From positions 1 through 64,000 of the forward strand of contig NZ_BOSL01000004.1 in assembly GCF_018403325.1 (NCBI RefSeq): a stretch of DNA of 64,000 bases, read 5' to 3'. This DNA is from Paenibacillus vini. Lineage in GTDB: Bacteria > Bacillota > Bacilli > Paenibacillales > Paenibacillaceae. The notes beneath the pieces are model-generated. The model had not been told where the DNA came from, did not search any database, and saw only the letters and a program-made list of their open reading frames with translations. Positions 1 through 7,460 of the stretch are shown here, piece by piece. The position numbers and the translations under genes were made by a program. Numbering within the stretch: the stretch's first letter is position 1; each line of letters begins with the position of its first letter.

Positions 1-225
1 ACCGGGATGGACGCACCGCTGGTGCACCAGTTGTTCCGCCAGGAGCATAGCTGGGTAGCTACGTGCGGACGGGATAAGCGCTGAAAGCATCTAAGCGTGA
101 AGCCCCCCTCAAGATGAGATTTCCCAACTAGTAAGACCCCTTGAAGACCACGAGGTTGATAGGCCTGAGGTGGAAGTGCAGCAATGTATGGAGCTGACAG
201 GTACTAATCGGTCGAGGGCTTATCC
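1..225 (+). rRNA. rrl: 23S ribosomal RNA, 3' end (partial)
   Basis: The first 225 bases are the 3' end of a 23S rRNA gene whose 5' part lies left of the window. The conserved closing helix region, including GGTACTAATCGGTCGAGG near 200-217, is recognisable and followed directly by the 5S gene, the normal bacterial order. The exact 3' end is estimated from family knowledge. Confidence 0.96.
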
Positions 226-288
226 AAATTTCTAATGCAAACTCAAGTTTCGTATCCAGTTTTCAAGCGATTAAGATGCTTGAACCGT

Positions 289-404
289 TTGGTGGCGATG
301 GCGGAGGGGTTCCACACGTACCCATCCCGAACACGACCGTTAAGCCCTCCAGCGCCGATGGTACTTGGACCGAAGGGTCCTGGGAGAGTAGGACGCCGCC
401 AAGC
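289..404 (+). rRNA. rrf: 5S ribosomal RNA
   Basis: A 116-base region with the classic 5S features: GGTGGCGATGGCGGAGGGG near the start, CCCATCCCGAACACG in the middle, and GAGTAGGACGCCGCCA at the end, which pairs back with the 5' strand. It lies about 65 bases after 23S, as in Bacillales rRNA operons. Confidence 0.97.
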
Positions 405-430
405 AAACCCCTTGTGGGGGATTTTTTTTG
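405..430 (+). terminator. Hairpin plus T tract after 5S rRNA
   Basis: A four-base-pair CCCC/GGGG stem with a TTGT loop is followed by eight T residues. It looks like a weak intrinsic terminator or a processing signal between 5S and the tRNA cluster. Because the tRNAs have no obvious promoter of their own, partial read-through is inferred. Confidence 0.55.
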
Positions 431-462
431 CCTAAAATTCTACATATATAATCATTTTAAAT

Positions 463-540
<78 letters not shown>

Positions 541-579
541 CTAACCCATCATCATACTCCATGTATTTGTAATAAGTTT

Positions 580-655
580 GGGGCCATAGCTCAGCTGGGA
601 GAGCGCCTGCCTTGCAAGCAGGAGGTCAGCGGTTCGATCCCGCTTGGCTCCACCA
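580..655 (+). tRNA. tRNA-Ala (TGC)
   Basis: A 76-base cloverleaf, acceptor GGGGCCA/TGGCTCC with one G-T pair, anticodon TGC in loop CTTGCAA, encoded CCA. Ile-Ala is the common pair seen in rRNA operons; here it lies after 5S. Confidence 0.97.
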
Positions 656-659
656 TTGT

Positions 660-732
660 TCCCTGATAGCTCAGTTGGTAGAGCACTCGACTGTTAATCG
701 AGTTGTCACAGGTTCGAGTCCTGTTCGGGGAG
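660..732 (+). tRNA. tRNA-Asn (GTT)
   Basis: A 73-base cloverleaf with anticodon GTT. The acceptor 3' strand TCGGGGA is followed by the discriminator G and then TCC, so CCA is not encoded and must be added enzymatically. Confidence 0.96.
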
Positions 733-738
733 TCCATT

Positions 739-788
739 CCCCAGAAAGTGTGAATAGCTTCGATGTCTATTCCGGACGCTTTCTGGGG
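739..788 (+). repeat. Inverted repeat between tRNA-Asn and tRNA-Ser
   Basis: CCCCAGAAAG at 739-748 is the exact reverse complement of CTTTCTGGGG at 779-788, with 30 bases between. A related hairpin lies at 1000-1050. No T tract follows, so a processing or stabilising structure is more likely than a terminator. Confidence 0.75.
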
Positions 789-806
789 ACTCTAACCAAA
801 TACTGT

Positions 807-898
807 GGAGAGGTGTCCGAGCTGGCCGAAGGAGCACGATTGGAAATCGTGTAGGCGTCACAAGCGTCTCGAGGGTTCGAATCCCTCTCTCTCCGCCA
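807..898 (+). tRNA. tRNA-Ser (GGA)
   Basis: A 92-base class II tRNA with a long variable arm, acceptor GGAGAGG paired with CTCTCTCC, anticodon GGA and encoded GCCA end. Confidence 0.96.
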
Positions 899-919
899 TA
901 ATTTCACTTTCATAAACAA

Positions 920-994
920 GGCCCGTTGGTCAAGGGGTTAAGACACCTCCCTTTCACGGAGGTAACAGGGGTTCGAATCCCCTACGGGTCACCA
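920..994 (+). tRNA. tRNA-Glu (TTC)
   Basis: A 75-base cloverleaf, acceptor GGCCCGT/ACGGGTC, anticodon TTC in loop CTTTCAC, encoded CCA. Confidence 0.96.
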
Positions 995-999
995 ACACA

Positions 1000-1050
1000 C
1001 CCCAAAAAGTGAAGTCAAGCTCTGTGGTGTAATCCGATTACTTTTCGGGG
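1000..1050 (+). repeat. Inverted repeat between tRNA-Glu and tRNA-Val
   Basis: CCCCAAAAAGT at 1000-1010 pairs with ACTTTTCGGGG at 1040-1050 with one mismatch. Arm sequence and total length resemble the repeat at 739-788, so the two look like copies of one intergenic element. Confidence 0.7.
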
Positions 1051-1071
1051 ACCCCAGACATTCATGATTTC

Positions 1072-1147
1072 GGAGGCTTAGCTCAGCTGGGAGAGCATCT
1101 GCCTTACAAGCAGAGGGTCGGGGGTTCGATCCCCTCAGCCTCCACCA
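1072..1147 (+). tRNA. tRNA-Val (TAC)
   Basis: A 76-base cloverleaf, acceptor GGAGGCT/AGCCTCC, anticodon TAC, encoded CCA. Confidence 0.97.
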
Positions 1148-1184
1148 TAGTTTACTTTGACAAGTAAATATTCATTTTAACTGA

Positions 1185-1258
<74 letters not shown>

Positions 1259-1290
1259 TTATCCCTTTAGGGATGAAGATTTACCAGTGT

Positions 1291-1367
1291 GGAGCCGTGG
1301 TGTAGAGGCCTAACATGCCTGCCTGTCACGCAGGAGACCGCGGGTTCGAATCCCGTCGGCTCCGCCA
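1291..1367 (+). tRNA. tRNA-Asp (GTC)
   Basis: A 77-base cloverleaf, acceptor GGAGCCG/CGGCTCC, anticodon GTC in loop CTGTCAC, encoded CCA after discriminator G. Confidence 0.97.
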
Positions 1368-1391
1368 TTTTTATTTTAGATTTCTTTATGA

Positions 1392-1464
1392 GAGCCATTA
1401 GCTCAGTTGGTAGAGCACCTGACTTTTAATCAGGGTGTCGAAGGTTCGAGTCCTTCATGGCTCA
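1392..1464 (+). tRNA. tRNA-Lys (TTT)
   Basis: A 73-base cloverleaf, acceptor GAGCCAT/ATGGCTC, anticodon TTT. The discriminator A is followed by CTT, so CCA is not encoded. Confidence 0.96.
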
Positions 1465-1475
1465 CTTTTCAAAAT

Positions 1476-1559
1476 GCGCGTGTGGCGGAATTGGCAGACG
1501 CACTAGACTTAGGATCTAGCGTCTTTGACGTGGGGGTTCAAGTCCCTCCACGCGCACCA
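1476..1559 (+). tRNA. tRNA-Leu (TAG)
   Basis: An 84-base class II tRNA, acceptor GCGCGTG/CACGCGC, anticodon TAG, long variable arm, encoded CCA. Confidence 0.96.
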
Positions 1560-1564
1560 TCTTT

Positions 1565-1639
1565 GCGGACGTGGCTCAGCGGTAGAGCATCGCCTTGCCA
1601 AGGCGAGGGTCGCGGGTTCGATTCCCGTCGTCCGCTCCA
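1565..1639 (+). tRNA. tRNA-Gly (GCC)
   Basis: A 75-base cloverleaf, acceptor GCGGACG/CGTCCGC, anticodon GCC in loop CTTGCCA, discriminator T, encoded CCA. Confidence 0.96.
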
Positions 1640-1645
1640 TCTTAA

Positions 1646-1722
1646 GCGCCCTTAGCTCAGCTGGATAGAGCGTTTGACTACGAATCAAAAGGTCAGGAGT
1701 TCGAATCTCTTAGGGCGCGCCA
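1646..1722 (+). tRNA. tRNA-Arg (ACG)
   Basis: A 77-base cloverleaf, acceptor GCGCCCT/AGGGCGC, anticodon ACG. By family knowledge the first base is edited to inosine. CCA is encoded. Confidence 0.96.
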
Positions 1723-1746
1723 TTCTTTTATCATTCGATTATGCAT

Positions 1747-1823
1747 GGCGGTCGTGGCGAAGGGGTTAACGCACCGGATTGTGGCTCCGGCATTCGTGGG
1801 TTCAAGTCCCATCGATCGCCCCA
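1747..1823 (+). tRNA. tRNA-His (GTG)
   Basis: A 77-base cloverleaf with anticodon GTG. The extra G at 1747 paired with discriminator C is the G-1 identity element of tRNA-His. CCA is encoded. Confidence 0.96.
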
Positions 1824-1844
1824 TTCATAACTTTGAAACAGTGT

Positions 1845-1919
1845 TGGGGATTAGCCAAGCGGTAAGGCAACGGACTTTGACTCCGTCATCCATAGGTTCG
1901 AATCCTATATCCCCAGCCA
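1845..1919 (+). tRNA. tRNA-Gln (TTG)
   Basis: A 75-base cloverleaf, acceptor TGGGGAT/ATCCCCA, anticodon TTG in loop CTTTGAC, encoded CCA. Confidence 0.96.
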
Positions 1920-1949
1920 TTTTTAACATTGTAGTAAATATTGATAAAT

Positions 1950-2029
1950 GCCGGTGTGGCGGAATTGGCAGACGCGCGCGACTCAAAATCGTGAGGGAAA
2001 CCGTGGGGGTTCGAGTCCCTTCACCGGCA
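1950..2029 (+). tRNA. tRNA-Leu (CAA)
   Basis: An 80-base class II tRNA. Anticodon stem CGCGA/TCGTG encloses loop CTCAAAA, giving CAA. The discriminator A is followed by TCA, so CCA is not encoded. Confidence 0.94.
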
Positions 2030-2037
2030 TCATTTAT

Positions 2038-2114
2038 CGGGATGTAGCTCAGCTTGGTAGAGCACCTGGTTTGGGACCAGGGGGTCGCATGTTCAAATCG
2101 TGTCATCCCGACCA
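2038..2114 (+). tRNA. tRNA-Pro (TGG)
   Basis: A 77-base cloverleaf, acceptor CGGGATG/CATCCCG, anticodon TGG, encoded CCA. Confidence 0.96.
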
Positions 2115-2122
2115 TTATTTTT

Positions 2123-2193
2123 GCGGGTGTAGTTCAATGGTAGAACTCCAGCCTTCCAAGCTGGTAGCGTGGGTTCGATTCCCATCACCCGCT
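2123..2193 (+). tRNA. tRNA-Gly (TCC)
   Basis: A 71-base cloverleaf, acceptor GCGGGTG/CACCCGC, anticodon TCC, discriminator T, no encoded CCA. It is the last tRNA of the cluster and is followed by a strong terminator. Confidence 0.96.
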
Positions 2194-2205
2194 TATGACA
2201 AGCAA

Positions 2206-2252
2206 GAAAACACACTTCCCTTTGAAAATATCAGTGGGAAGTGTGTTTTTTT
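2206..2252 (+). terminator. Terminator of the rRNA-tRNA operon
   Basis: AACACACTTCCC pairs with GGGAAGTGTGTT across a 15-base loop and runs into seven T residues. The A-rich 5' flank also makes it usable for the minus-strand TetR gene that ends at 2277. Confidence 0.93.
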
Positions 2253-2276
2253 GCTTTCTATTGCATTCCATTCAAC

Positions 2277-2861
2277 TTAACTCCTGAAACCATTCAACAT
2301 ATTGGAGATGATGACTTTGGTGTCCGCCAATGCTTGCTCATAATCCGGCATCTGTGCAATCCAGAGCGCAGATTCATTCAAGGCTCCAGATAGACAATGG
2401 GTCATGGCTTCAATCGAGCCCGGTTTGAGGCATCCTTGTTCCTCCATAATTTGCAGTTGCCCGTGTAGTAAGCGCATGGAGTTATGCTCGTCCATACTCC
2501 GCCAAGTCTCCCACCCCAATACAGCAGGTCCGTCCACGAGCATAATGCGTTTGTTCTGAGGCTCAACTGCGGCAGCTACAAAGGCAATGCACCCAAGAAG
2601 CAGCTGTTCCCAGACATCCTCACTTTTCGCCGCTTCCGTCTCTATTCGTTCTGCAACGTCTTTCTGAACCGATTCCAGTACCACGTGAAAGAGACCTTTT
2701 TTATTTTTAAAATGATGATAGAGTGCCCCTCGCGTTAGCCCGGACTCCTTGGCAATCTCCTCCAGGGAAGAGTCCGCATACCCGTGTTCGGTAAAATAAC
2801 CTCTGGCCACTTCTATCAACCGGTTAATGGTTTCATTCGTTTCTTCTTTGTTTCTTCTCAT
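2277..2861 (-). CDS. TetR/AcrR family transcriptional regulator
   Basis: A 194-residue one-component repressor. The N-terminal HTH (about residues 8-55) holds the family pattern SLEEIAKESGLTRGALYHHF followed by KNKKGLF. The C-terminal half is the ligand-binding and dimerisation domain, whose ligand cannot be read from sequence. AGGAG lies about ten bases before the ATG. It is the third gene of a leftward unit after the VOC and AlkC-like genes (50-base gap). The perfect palindrome inside the promoter of that unit (4181-4201) is a good candidate for its autoregulatory operator. Confidence 0.93.
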   Translation of the reverse strand: MRRNKEETNETINRLIEVARGYFTEHGYADSSLEEIAKESGLTRGALYHHFKNKKGLFHVVLESVQKDVAERIETEAAKSEDVWEQLLLGCIAFVAAAVEPQNKRIMLVDGPAVLGWETWRSMDEHNSMRLLHGQLQIMEEQGCLKPGSIEAMTHCLSGALNESALWIAQMPDYEQALADTKVIISNMLNGFRS

Positions 2862-2911
2862 ACACGTTTTTCTCCTGTCTCGATCTCTTCTTACCCTTAA
2901 TCAGACCGCTC

Positions 2912-3691
2912 TTAAAGCTTCTCCAAAAGTGCTATTGCCGCCGGATCTCCTGATTTCGTTAAGGATCGCAGTGAATGACGAATCATCCAGGTGCGATGCT
3001 CTCCCTCAAATTTCAAACGATCATTCAACCAGTTAAGTGTAATTTCCTTATAGTCTTTCGTTAAATCGTTTAAATGGTTAGCCACGGACTTTCTTACATA
3101 AAAGGAAGGATCCTCCCACAAGGGCTCCAGCAAGGCAAGATTATTAGCAGGGTCTCCCTTGATGACATGGATTCGTTTTGCCCAGGGAAGACGTGGACGT
3201 GTTCCTTCGCTGACTAAACGACGGACATGAGAGTTAGCATCACGTGACCATTGACTTAGCTGATCTAAAGTATCCTCAAGGTGAACTTCAAGATAAGGAC
3301 GGAGGGCATATTCTGAAGTATGTCTTTTTGTGATCTCATATATAGCATGCATGGAAATATCGAAGTGCTCTAACCCATATTTCTCAACAAAATAGGCAAC
3401 AGGCATTAGAAAATACCCATTATTGAACATTCCCTCTTCGGTTTCATTCTCCGGTCCAACAATATTTAATAGAATGCTCAGAGCTACCGAATAATCAGAG
3501 GGTAATGCTTGTCTTAATTGATCGGCAATGACGGCGACCCGGTCTTTTAATTCAAGTGATTCTACCCTATTTCTAACGGACTCGACGAATATTTCCGTAG
3601 GGAAATCAGGATAGTGCGGGCTGATCAATTTGGATAGACGAACGGCTAATTCTCCAGCAAAATAATGCTTTAATTGTACCGTAGTACTCAT
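2912..3691 (-). CDS. AlkC-like DNA alkylation repair protein
   Basis: A 259-residue alpha-helical repeat protein of the DNA alkylation repair (AlkC/AlkD-related, HEAT-like) type. These enzymes excise alkylated bases such as 3-methyladenine. The segment around residues 160-175, [11 protein letters not shown], is typical of AlkC-like proteins, and the C-terminal half shows repeated helices such as [16 protein letters not shown] and [12 protein letters not shown]. Its start overlaps the stop of the upstream VOC gene by four bases (ATGA), so the two are translationally coupled. The TetR gene follows. Function is assigned by family resemblance; substrate range is not known. Confidence 0.88.
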   Translation of the reverse strand: MSTTVQLKHYFAGELAVRLSKLISPHYPDFPTEIFVESVRNRVESLELKDRVAVIADQLRQALPSDYSVALSILLNIVGPENETEEGMFNNGYFLMPVAYFVEKYGLEHFDISMHAIYEITKRHTSEYALRPYLEVHLEDTLDQLSQWSRDANSHVRRLVSEGTRPRLPWAKRIHVIKGDPANNLALLEPLWEDPSFYVRKSVANHLNDLTKDYKEITLNWLNDRLKFEGEHRTWMIRHSLRSLTKSGDPAAIALLEKL

Positions 3692-4140
3692 TCTATTTCA
3701 CCATCGTTATTACTCAACCATACCTGCTCTGCATAATTAGCACTCTCCGTTTCCGAGGGAGGGATAATTTGTATAATATCAATTAACACACCATTAGGGT
3801 CGCTGGTTATGAAATGTCTCTGTCCAAATTCTTCATTACGAATATCGAGTTGCAGGGGCAGCTTCTCATCCAGAATAAGTCTCTTATACTCTGAATCCAC
3901 ATCATCTACTTCAAAGTTTAGAATCAAGCCTTGGACTCTTTTTTGGTAAACAGGGGGGATGGTAGGGTGAGATGCATCCAAGAGAGCTAATTCATAAGGG
4001 ACTTTACCGTTAGTCATTCTAAGACTCACGTACCAGTCGGCTTCATATACCTTTTCGAATTGAAAATAGGTCGAGTAAAAAGTTGAACTCAAGGCAACCT
4101 TCTCCGTCAATATAACAGGATAGAAGCTTGTAGTAATCAT
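3688..4140 (-). CDS. VOC family (glyoxalase/bleomycin-resistance-like) protein
   Basis: A 150-residue protein with the vicinal-oxygen-chelate pattern: a conserved first strand ([17 protein letters not shown]), a middle segment with VDDVDSEY and a C-terminal [15 protein letters not shown], the usual place of the metal-ligand glutamate (here aspartate-rich). Members isomerise small electrophiles or bind antibiotics; which applies here is not known. First gene of a leftward unit with the AlkC-like and TetR genes. AGGAG precedes the ATG. The promoter at 4175-4204 carries a palindromic operator. Confidence 0.88.
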   Translation of the reverse strand: MITTSFYPVILTEKVALSSTFYSTYFQFEKVYEADWYVSLRMTNGKVPYELALLDASHPTIPPVYQKRVQGLILNFEVDDVDSEYKRLILDEKLPLQLDIRNEEFGQRHFITSDPNGVLIDIIQIIPPSETESANYAEQVWLSNNDGEIE

Positions 4141-4174
4141 TGGTAAACATCTCCTTTATCCTAAATATGGACTC

Positions 4175-4204
4175 ATCTTAACATACATACAGTATGTATG
4201 TAAA
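4175..4204 (-). promoter_or_regulatory. Promoter of VOC-AlkC-TetR unit with palindromic operator in the spacer
   Basis: On the minus strand TTTACA (4204-4199) and TAAGAT (4180-4175) are 18 bases apart. The spacer holds most of a perfect 21-bp palindrome, ACATACATAC-A-GTATGTATGT at 4181-4201. A repressor bound there would block RNA polymerase. TetR-family operators of this size and symmetry are common; the TetR gene in the same unit is the natural candidate. Confidence 0.82.
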
Positions 4205-4217
4205 TACACTCGTAGTT

Positions 4218-4271
4218 AGTTTCCGGCTAATCGATAGTGAGGTTGATTAGCTGAAACTCGGAATGTATAAT
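4218..4271 (+). promoter_or_regulatory. Promoter and dyad upstream of the YvaD-TetR-SMR unit
   Basis: TTGATT (4243-4248) and TATAAT (4266-4271) are separated by 17 bases. An imperfect inverted repeat, AGTTTCCGGCTAATC at 4218-4232 and GATTAGCTGAAACT at 4245-4258, has its right arm over the -35 box. It is a likely operator for the TetR regulator of this unit. Confidence 0.72.
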
Positions 4272-4337
4272 GGAAAACAGGGAAAACATAATTTATTAAT
4301 TGTTTTCCAGGCTATGTGCGTGGGAGAGAATAAAGCG

Positions 4338-4748
4338 ATGGGAAGAACATTAAAGACCGCCATGCTCGTCACGGATGTGGGATTTGTGGCGTACTGGCTT
4401 ATCGTATTTCTTAATCTGCTGCCGAAGGACTATCTCTACAAGGATTATGACAATGAAATGATGGTGGCCTGGAATCTATCGTTTATTCCTCTGGATCTGT
4501 TGATTTCTTGTACCGGGTTAATGAGCATCTATTTGTATCGGAAACGGCCGCAATTTGGAATCTCTTTATGTATCATTTCGTTATCGCTTACGTTTTGTTC
4601 AGGTTTGCAAGCAATCGCGTTCTGGGGTCTGCGGCATGATTTTGATGCGTCGTGGTGGATACCGAATTTGTTTTTAATGATATACCCTCTGTTCTTCCTG
4701 CCTCGATTCGTTTGCAAAACTACAGCACGATTGGACGTGAACCCATGA
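4338..4748 (+). CDS. YvaD-like four-helix membrane protein
   Basis: A 136-residue membrane protein with about four hydrophobic segments, starting MGRTLKTAMLVTDVGF and ending in a segment rich in Phe and Leu. It resembles the B. subtilis YvaD family of unknown function. The ATG at 4338 is preferred over the in-frame codon at 4263 because GGGAGAG lies nine bases upstream and the hydrophobic segment begins there. It overlaps the following TetR start by four bases. In B. subtilis yvaD, yvaE and yvaF are neighbours (known), and the same three gene types sit here together, which supports the call. Confidence 0.8.
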   Translation: MGRTLKTAMLVTDVGFVAYWLIVFLNLLPKDYLYKDYDNEMMVAWNLSFIPLDLLISCTGLMSIYLYRKRPQFGISLCIISLSLTFCSGLQAIAFWGLRHDFDASWWIPNLFLMIYPLFFLPRFVCKTTARLDVNP

Positions 4749-5338
4749 AGGAAAGAATCACGGAAGTTGTAAGGGAAGAAATCATGAAGCGGGGGTTGAA
4801 ATTTTCGCTTCGGGATATCGCTGCAAGTCTAGGGATGAGTACAAAGACGATATACCAATACTATGAGTCAAAAGAGCACATGATTAGCTACATCGTCGAT
4901 CAATCCATTGCGGATATGCGGGAAGCCGAGCAGGAAGTGATGAACGATACGTCGTTGAATGCCGCCCAGAAACTGAGGATGGCTCTAGTTATTTTACCTC
5001 GCGGATTTGTATTTAAAGACGTTCATGTTTTTCATGATTTGAAACAACGGTATCCGCAACTGTGGCGTGAGGTGGATGCATATATAAAGCATGGATGGGA
5101 TAACATCCGGATCTTGATCCAAGAAGGAGTAGCGGCAGGCATTCTGCGGCCCTTTCATGTCGAGCTATTCATCCAGACTTACATCGGAGCTTTGAATCAG
5201 CTTATGGATATACATGTTGCGAACAAGATCGAATTGTCTTTGGATAAGGTGTTGGTGCAAATGGTTGAGTTCTTGATGCAGGGAATCCTGGATGGAGGGC
5301 CCGAAGTGAAAAGCGGAGAAAGGAGCGGAGCGGAATGA
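4745..5338 (+). CDS. TetR family regulator (YvaF-like)
   Basis: A 197-residue repressor with an N-terminal HTH containing FSLRDIAASLGMSTKTIYQYYESKEHMI. The start at 4745 overlaps the stop of the YvaD-like gene (ATGA), and its own stop overlaps the SMR transporter start, so all three are translationally coupled. It probably represses the unit through the dyad at 4218-4258 and responds to a compound exported by the SMR protein. The ligand is unknown. Confidence 0.9.
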   Translation: MKERITEVVREEIMKRGLKFSLRDIAASLGMSTKTIYQYYESKEHMISYIVDQSIADMREAEQEVMNDTSLNAAQKLRMALVILPRGFVFKDVHVFHDLKQRYPQLWREVDAYIKHGWDNIRILIQEGVAAGILRPFHVELFIQTYIGALNQLMDIHVANKIELSLDKVLVQMVEFLMQGILDGGPEVKSGERSGAE

Positions 5339-5697
5339 AGCCGTACCTTTTTTTGCTGGTAGCGATTATTGGTGAACTGCTAGGTACATCAATGCTGAAG
5401 CTATCGAATGGATTTACGAAATTATATCCGAGCATCGCGACGGTTCTCTGTTTTGGGTTGGCGTTCTATATGCTCTCTCTGAGTCTGCAAAAGATCCCCT
5501 TAGGCATTGCTTACGCGATATGGTCGGGGGTTGGAACTATGGCTACGGTCATAATCGGGATTCTGATATGGAAAGAAAAAGTCGGGTTAATCACAGTTTT
5601 TGGCATTGCGTTCATTATTGCAGGCGTTGTATTGGTCAACCTTGGATCTTCTACTATGGAAAAAGAGGCTGTGCAGAACGTATCCTCGACGCAGTGA
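5335..5697 (+). CDS. Small multidrug resistance (SMR) family transporter (YvaE-like)
   Basis: A 120-residue inner-membrane protein with four transmembrane helices. The essential membrane glutamate lies in helix 1 (VAIIGELLGTSMLKLS, about residue 14), and helix 3 has the family motif GIAYAIWSGVGTMATVIIG. SMR proteins work as dimers and exchange protons for cationic drugs or guanidinium. It is translated in overlap with the TetR regulator. Whether it pairs with a second subunit is not visible: only one SMR gene is present. Confidence 0.93.
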   Translation: MKPYLFLLVAIIGELLGTSMLKLSNGFTKLYPSIATVLCFGLAFYMLSLSLQKIPLGIAYAIWSGVGTMATVIIGILIWKEKVGLITVFGIAFIIAGVVLVNLGSSTMEKEAVQNVSSTQ

Positions 5698-5738
5698 GTG
5701 ATACGTGATACAGGCACGATTCGTCTCCATATGCAGTA

Positions 5739-5776
5739 CAAAAAAACGGGCACCCTTGGTGTCCGTTTTTGTTTGT
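5739..5776. terminator. Bidirectional terminator between SMR and the proline-rich gene
   Basis: AAAAACGGGCACC pairs with GGTGTCCGTTTTT around a short loop with one G-T pair. A runs on the left and T runs on the right make it work for both converging units. Confidence 0.9.
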
Positions 5777-5803
5777 TCGTATGCAAGGAATCAGGTAAAC
5801 CGT

Positions 5804-6094
5804 TTAAAAACATGTAAATGACACAATACTCTTTAGATCGACCCCCGTATACACCCACATTCTACCGGTCCATCTAAAACCTGCAACGGATGTTAAGCCT
5901 ACAAAGGTCGGGAAGAACCAGAACGAGTTCCCATTTCTCAGCCACACGAATGTGTTGCGGAATAGGCAGCCGGAAATAGCTCCGGGGTCGACGGCGAACG
6001 TTGTAGCCTCGGGTTGCGGTGGTGTAAATTGCGGTGGAGGGGAAGATGGCGGCTGCTGAGCTCCTTGTGGTCCTTGAGGCGGTGTAAATGCCAT
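5804..6094 (-). CDS. Proline-rich small protein of unknown function
   Basis: A 96-residue protein. The first 30 residues are a Pro/Gln-rich tail (PPQGPQGAQQPPSSPPPQ). The rest is a compact conserved-looking domain with GCLFRNTFVWLRNGNSFWFFP and a C-terminal aromatic stretch ending FTCF. Similar short proteins occur in Bacillales, but I know no function. AAGGAG lies ten bases before the ATG. It follows the LSm-like gene by 43 bases in the same direction and ends at the bidirectional terminator, so the two probably form an operon. Confidence 0.78.
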   Translation of the reverse strand: MAFTPPQGPQGAQQPPSSPPPQFTPPQPEATTFAVDPGAISGCLFRNTFVWLRNGNSFWFFPTFVGLTSVAGFRWTGRMWVYTGVDLKSIVSFTCF

Positions 6095-6137
6095 AAGATA
6101 ACACTCCTTATTGTTAAAAATGAAGGTTTGATCAGGC

Positions 6138-6443
6138 CTATATTAATGAAATGGCCAGTAGATTGAACAGTACCAGAGGTAAAATGACATCACTTTGGTA
6201 ACCGGGAAAAAAGCCGCGACTAGTCCCATGGCTTGGAAGTTTTAAGTATAATATGCCTCTTTCGCAGTGGGTAAGTAACCCTTCAAAAACATCGCCATCA
6301 ACGGTCTCCACCCGGACATACTTATTAACATAATTTTTGCTTATTTTGCCTATGTGATCCTGAACGGATTTTAAGGTTTGCATCGTAGGTGCGTCCATTC
6401 TGTACAGTGTTTGCTCTTGCTGCCCCATTTGCTGCAAGCTCAT
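6138..6443 (-). CDS. LSm-like small protein of unknown function
   Basis: A 101-residue protein. Residues around 40-70 (VNKYVRVETVDGDVFEGLLTHCERGILYLKL) show the beta-strand pattern of an Sm/LSm-type fold, a hypothesis only. The C-terminus is hydrophobic. The ATG at 6443 is chosen because GGAGGT lies seven bases upstream; the other in-frame ATGs are too close to that site. Co-directional with the proline-rich gene. Function unknown. Confidence 0.72.
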   Translation of the reverse strand: MSLQQMGQQEQTLYRMDAPTMQTLKSVQDHIGKISKNYVNKYVRVETVDGDVFEGLLTHCERGILYLKLPSHGTSRGFFPGYQSDVILPLVLFNLLAISLI

Positions 6444-6540
6444 AATCATGACCTCCATCTTCGATTCGTCAGTTTCTCCATCGTATGCAGGAGCCCATAA
6501 GGGAGTGACATCCCCCCTGTAAGTTCGCCTCTACAGAATA

Positions 6541-6572
6541 AAAAGCCACAACCTATGAGATTGTGGCTTTTC
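6541..6572. terminator. Terminator downstream of the nitroreductase gene
   Basis: AAAAGCCACAA at 6541-6551 and TTGTGGCTTTT at 6561-6571 form a perfect 11-bp stem with a nine-base loop, A- and T-rich on opposite sides. It ends the leftward nitroreductase gene. Confidence 0.9.
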
Positions 6573-6609
6573 GTTTCAGGCATTGGCTTGCGTGAAATTT
6601 TCCTTTCGG

Positions 6610-7353
6610 CTACTTCAAATCAAACCCTTTGCTCTTCACGTATTCCGTATATCCGCTGAGCGGTAAATCCTTCTCTAGCATGGATATGAATTTTCCGGAC
6701 CAGCTTACCTTCCGCTTGTTATTGGTTCGCGCGCTGTAATATTCCTCGACTTCCCGATCATATTGTTCGACCTGTGATTTAAGATCGCGATTATACTGGT
6801 TTTCAAAAAATACGGCGGACCGAGGCAGCCGCGGCTTCTGCTCGGGGAACTCGTCGGGGACACCTACCGCAAGACCGGCTAAAGGAATGACGAAGTCCGG
6901 CAGATCAAGCCATTCGTCCAGAGCGGGCAGGGCCTCGTTAATACCACCGATGATCACGGCCCCGAGCCCCATCGATTCGGCCGCCAGGTTGGCATTTTGC
7001 AGGGCCAGTGCGGCACTCAGTACTGCGGTTTGATAAAAATACGAATAGCCCAGGTTGGAGCTAACCTTTTCTTGTTGATCCGGGTTGGCGGCCAGCATTA
7101 AGCGGTGAAGATCGGTGCAAAAAATATAGAAGTACCCGCATTCCTCAATCCAAGGATTATTTGAATGGACCGCAATCTTCTTCCGCAGCTCCCGATCTGT
7201 GATGCCGATCATTGAGAATGGCTGCAGATGCGCGGAAGTGGGTGCCATTTGCGCCGCATCGACAATGGCTTCGATCTGTTCGCCGGTCAACGGAATATTT
7301 TTAAACTTGCGGATAGAGCGATGCTGGCGGATTACTTGTAAAACCTCATTCAT
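6610..7353 (-). CDS. NfsA-type NADPH-dependent nitro/flavin reductase
   Basis: A 247-residue nitroreductase-fold flavoprotein (FMN). The N-terminus has the family pattern VIRQHRSIRKFKNIPLT, followed by AAQMAPTSAHLQPFSMIGI (FMN-phosphate region) and GLGAVIIGG with GVPDEFPEQKPRLP later. The length and C-terminal extension fit the NfsA/NfrA subgroup, which reduces nitroaromatics, quinones or flavins with NADPH. The ATG at 7353 is preferred because GGAGGG lies seven bases upstream. It is divergent from a MarR regulator, with two related palindromes between them, so redox- or quinone-responsive control is inferred. Confidence 0.93.
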   Translation of the reverse strand: MNEVLQVIRQHRSIRKFKNIPLTGEQIEAIVDAAQMAPTSAHLQPFSMIGITDRELRKKIAVHSNNPWIEECGYFYIFCTDLHRLMLAANPDQQEKVSSNLGYSYFYQTAVLSAALALQNANLAAESMGLGAVIIGGINEALPALDEWLDLPDFVIPLAGLAVGVPDEFPEQKPRLPRSAVFFENQYNRDLKSQVEQYDREVEEYYSARTNNKRKVSWSGKFISMLEKDLPLSGYTEYVKSKGFDLK

Positions 7354-7411
7354 TTCGTTTCCCTCCATATTCATGGTTTTCATAGAAGCCGCAGCAAGAC
7401 TCTCTTTTGCC

Positions 7412-7435
7412 TTATGGTTTCCTTGGAAACCATAA
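7412..7435. promoter_or_regulatory. MarR-type operator 1 (perfect palindrome)
   Basis: TTATGGTTTCC and GGAAACCATAA form perfect 11-bp arms around TT. It lies over the likely promoter of the leftward nitroreductase gene and shares its core with operator 2 at 7461-7480. Confidence 0.82.
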
Positions 7436-7460
7436 TAACAAGAAAAGGATATCGCGTCAA

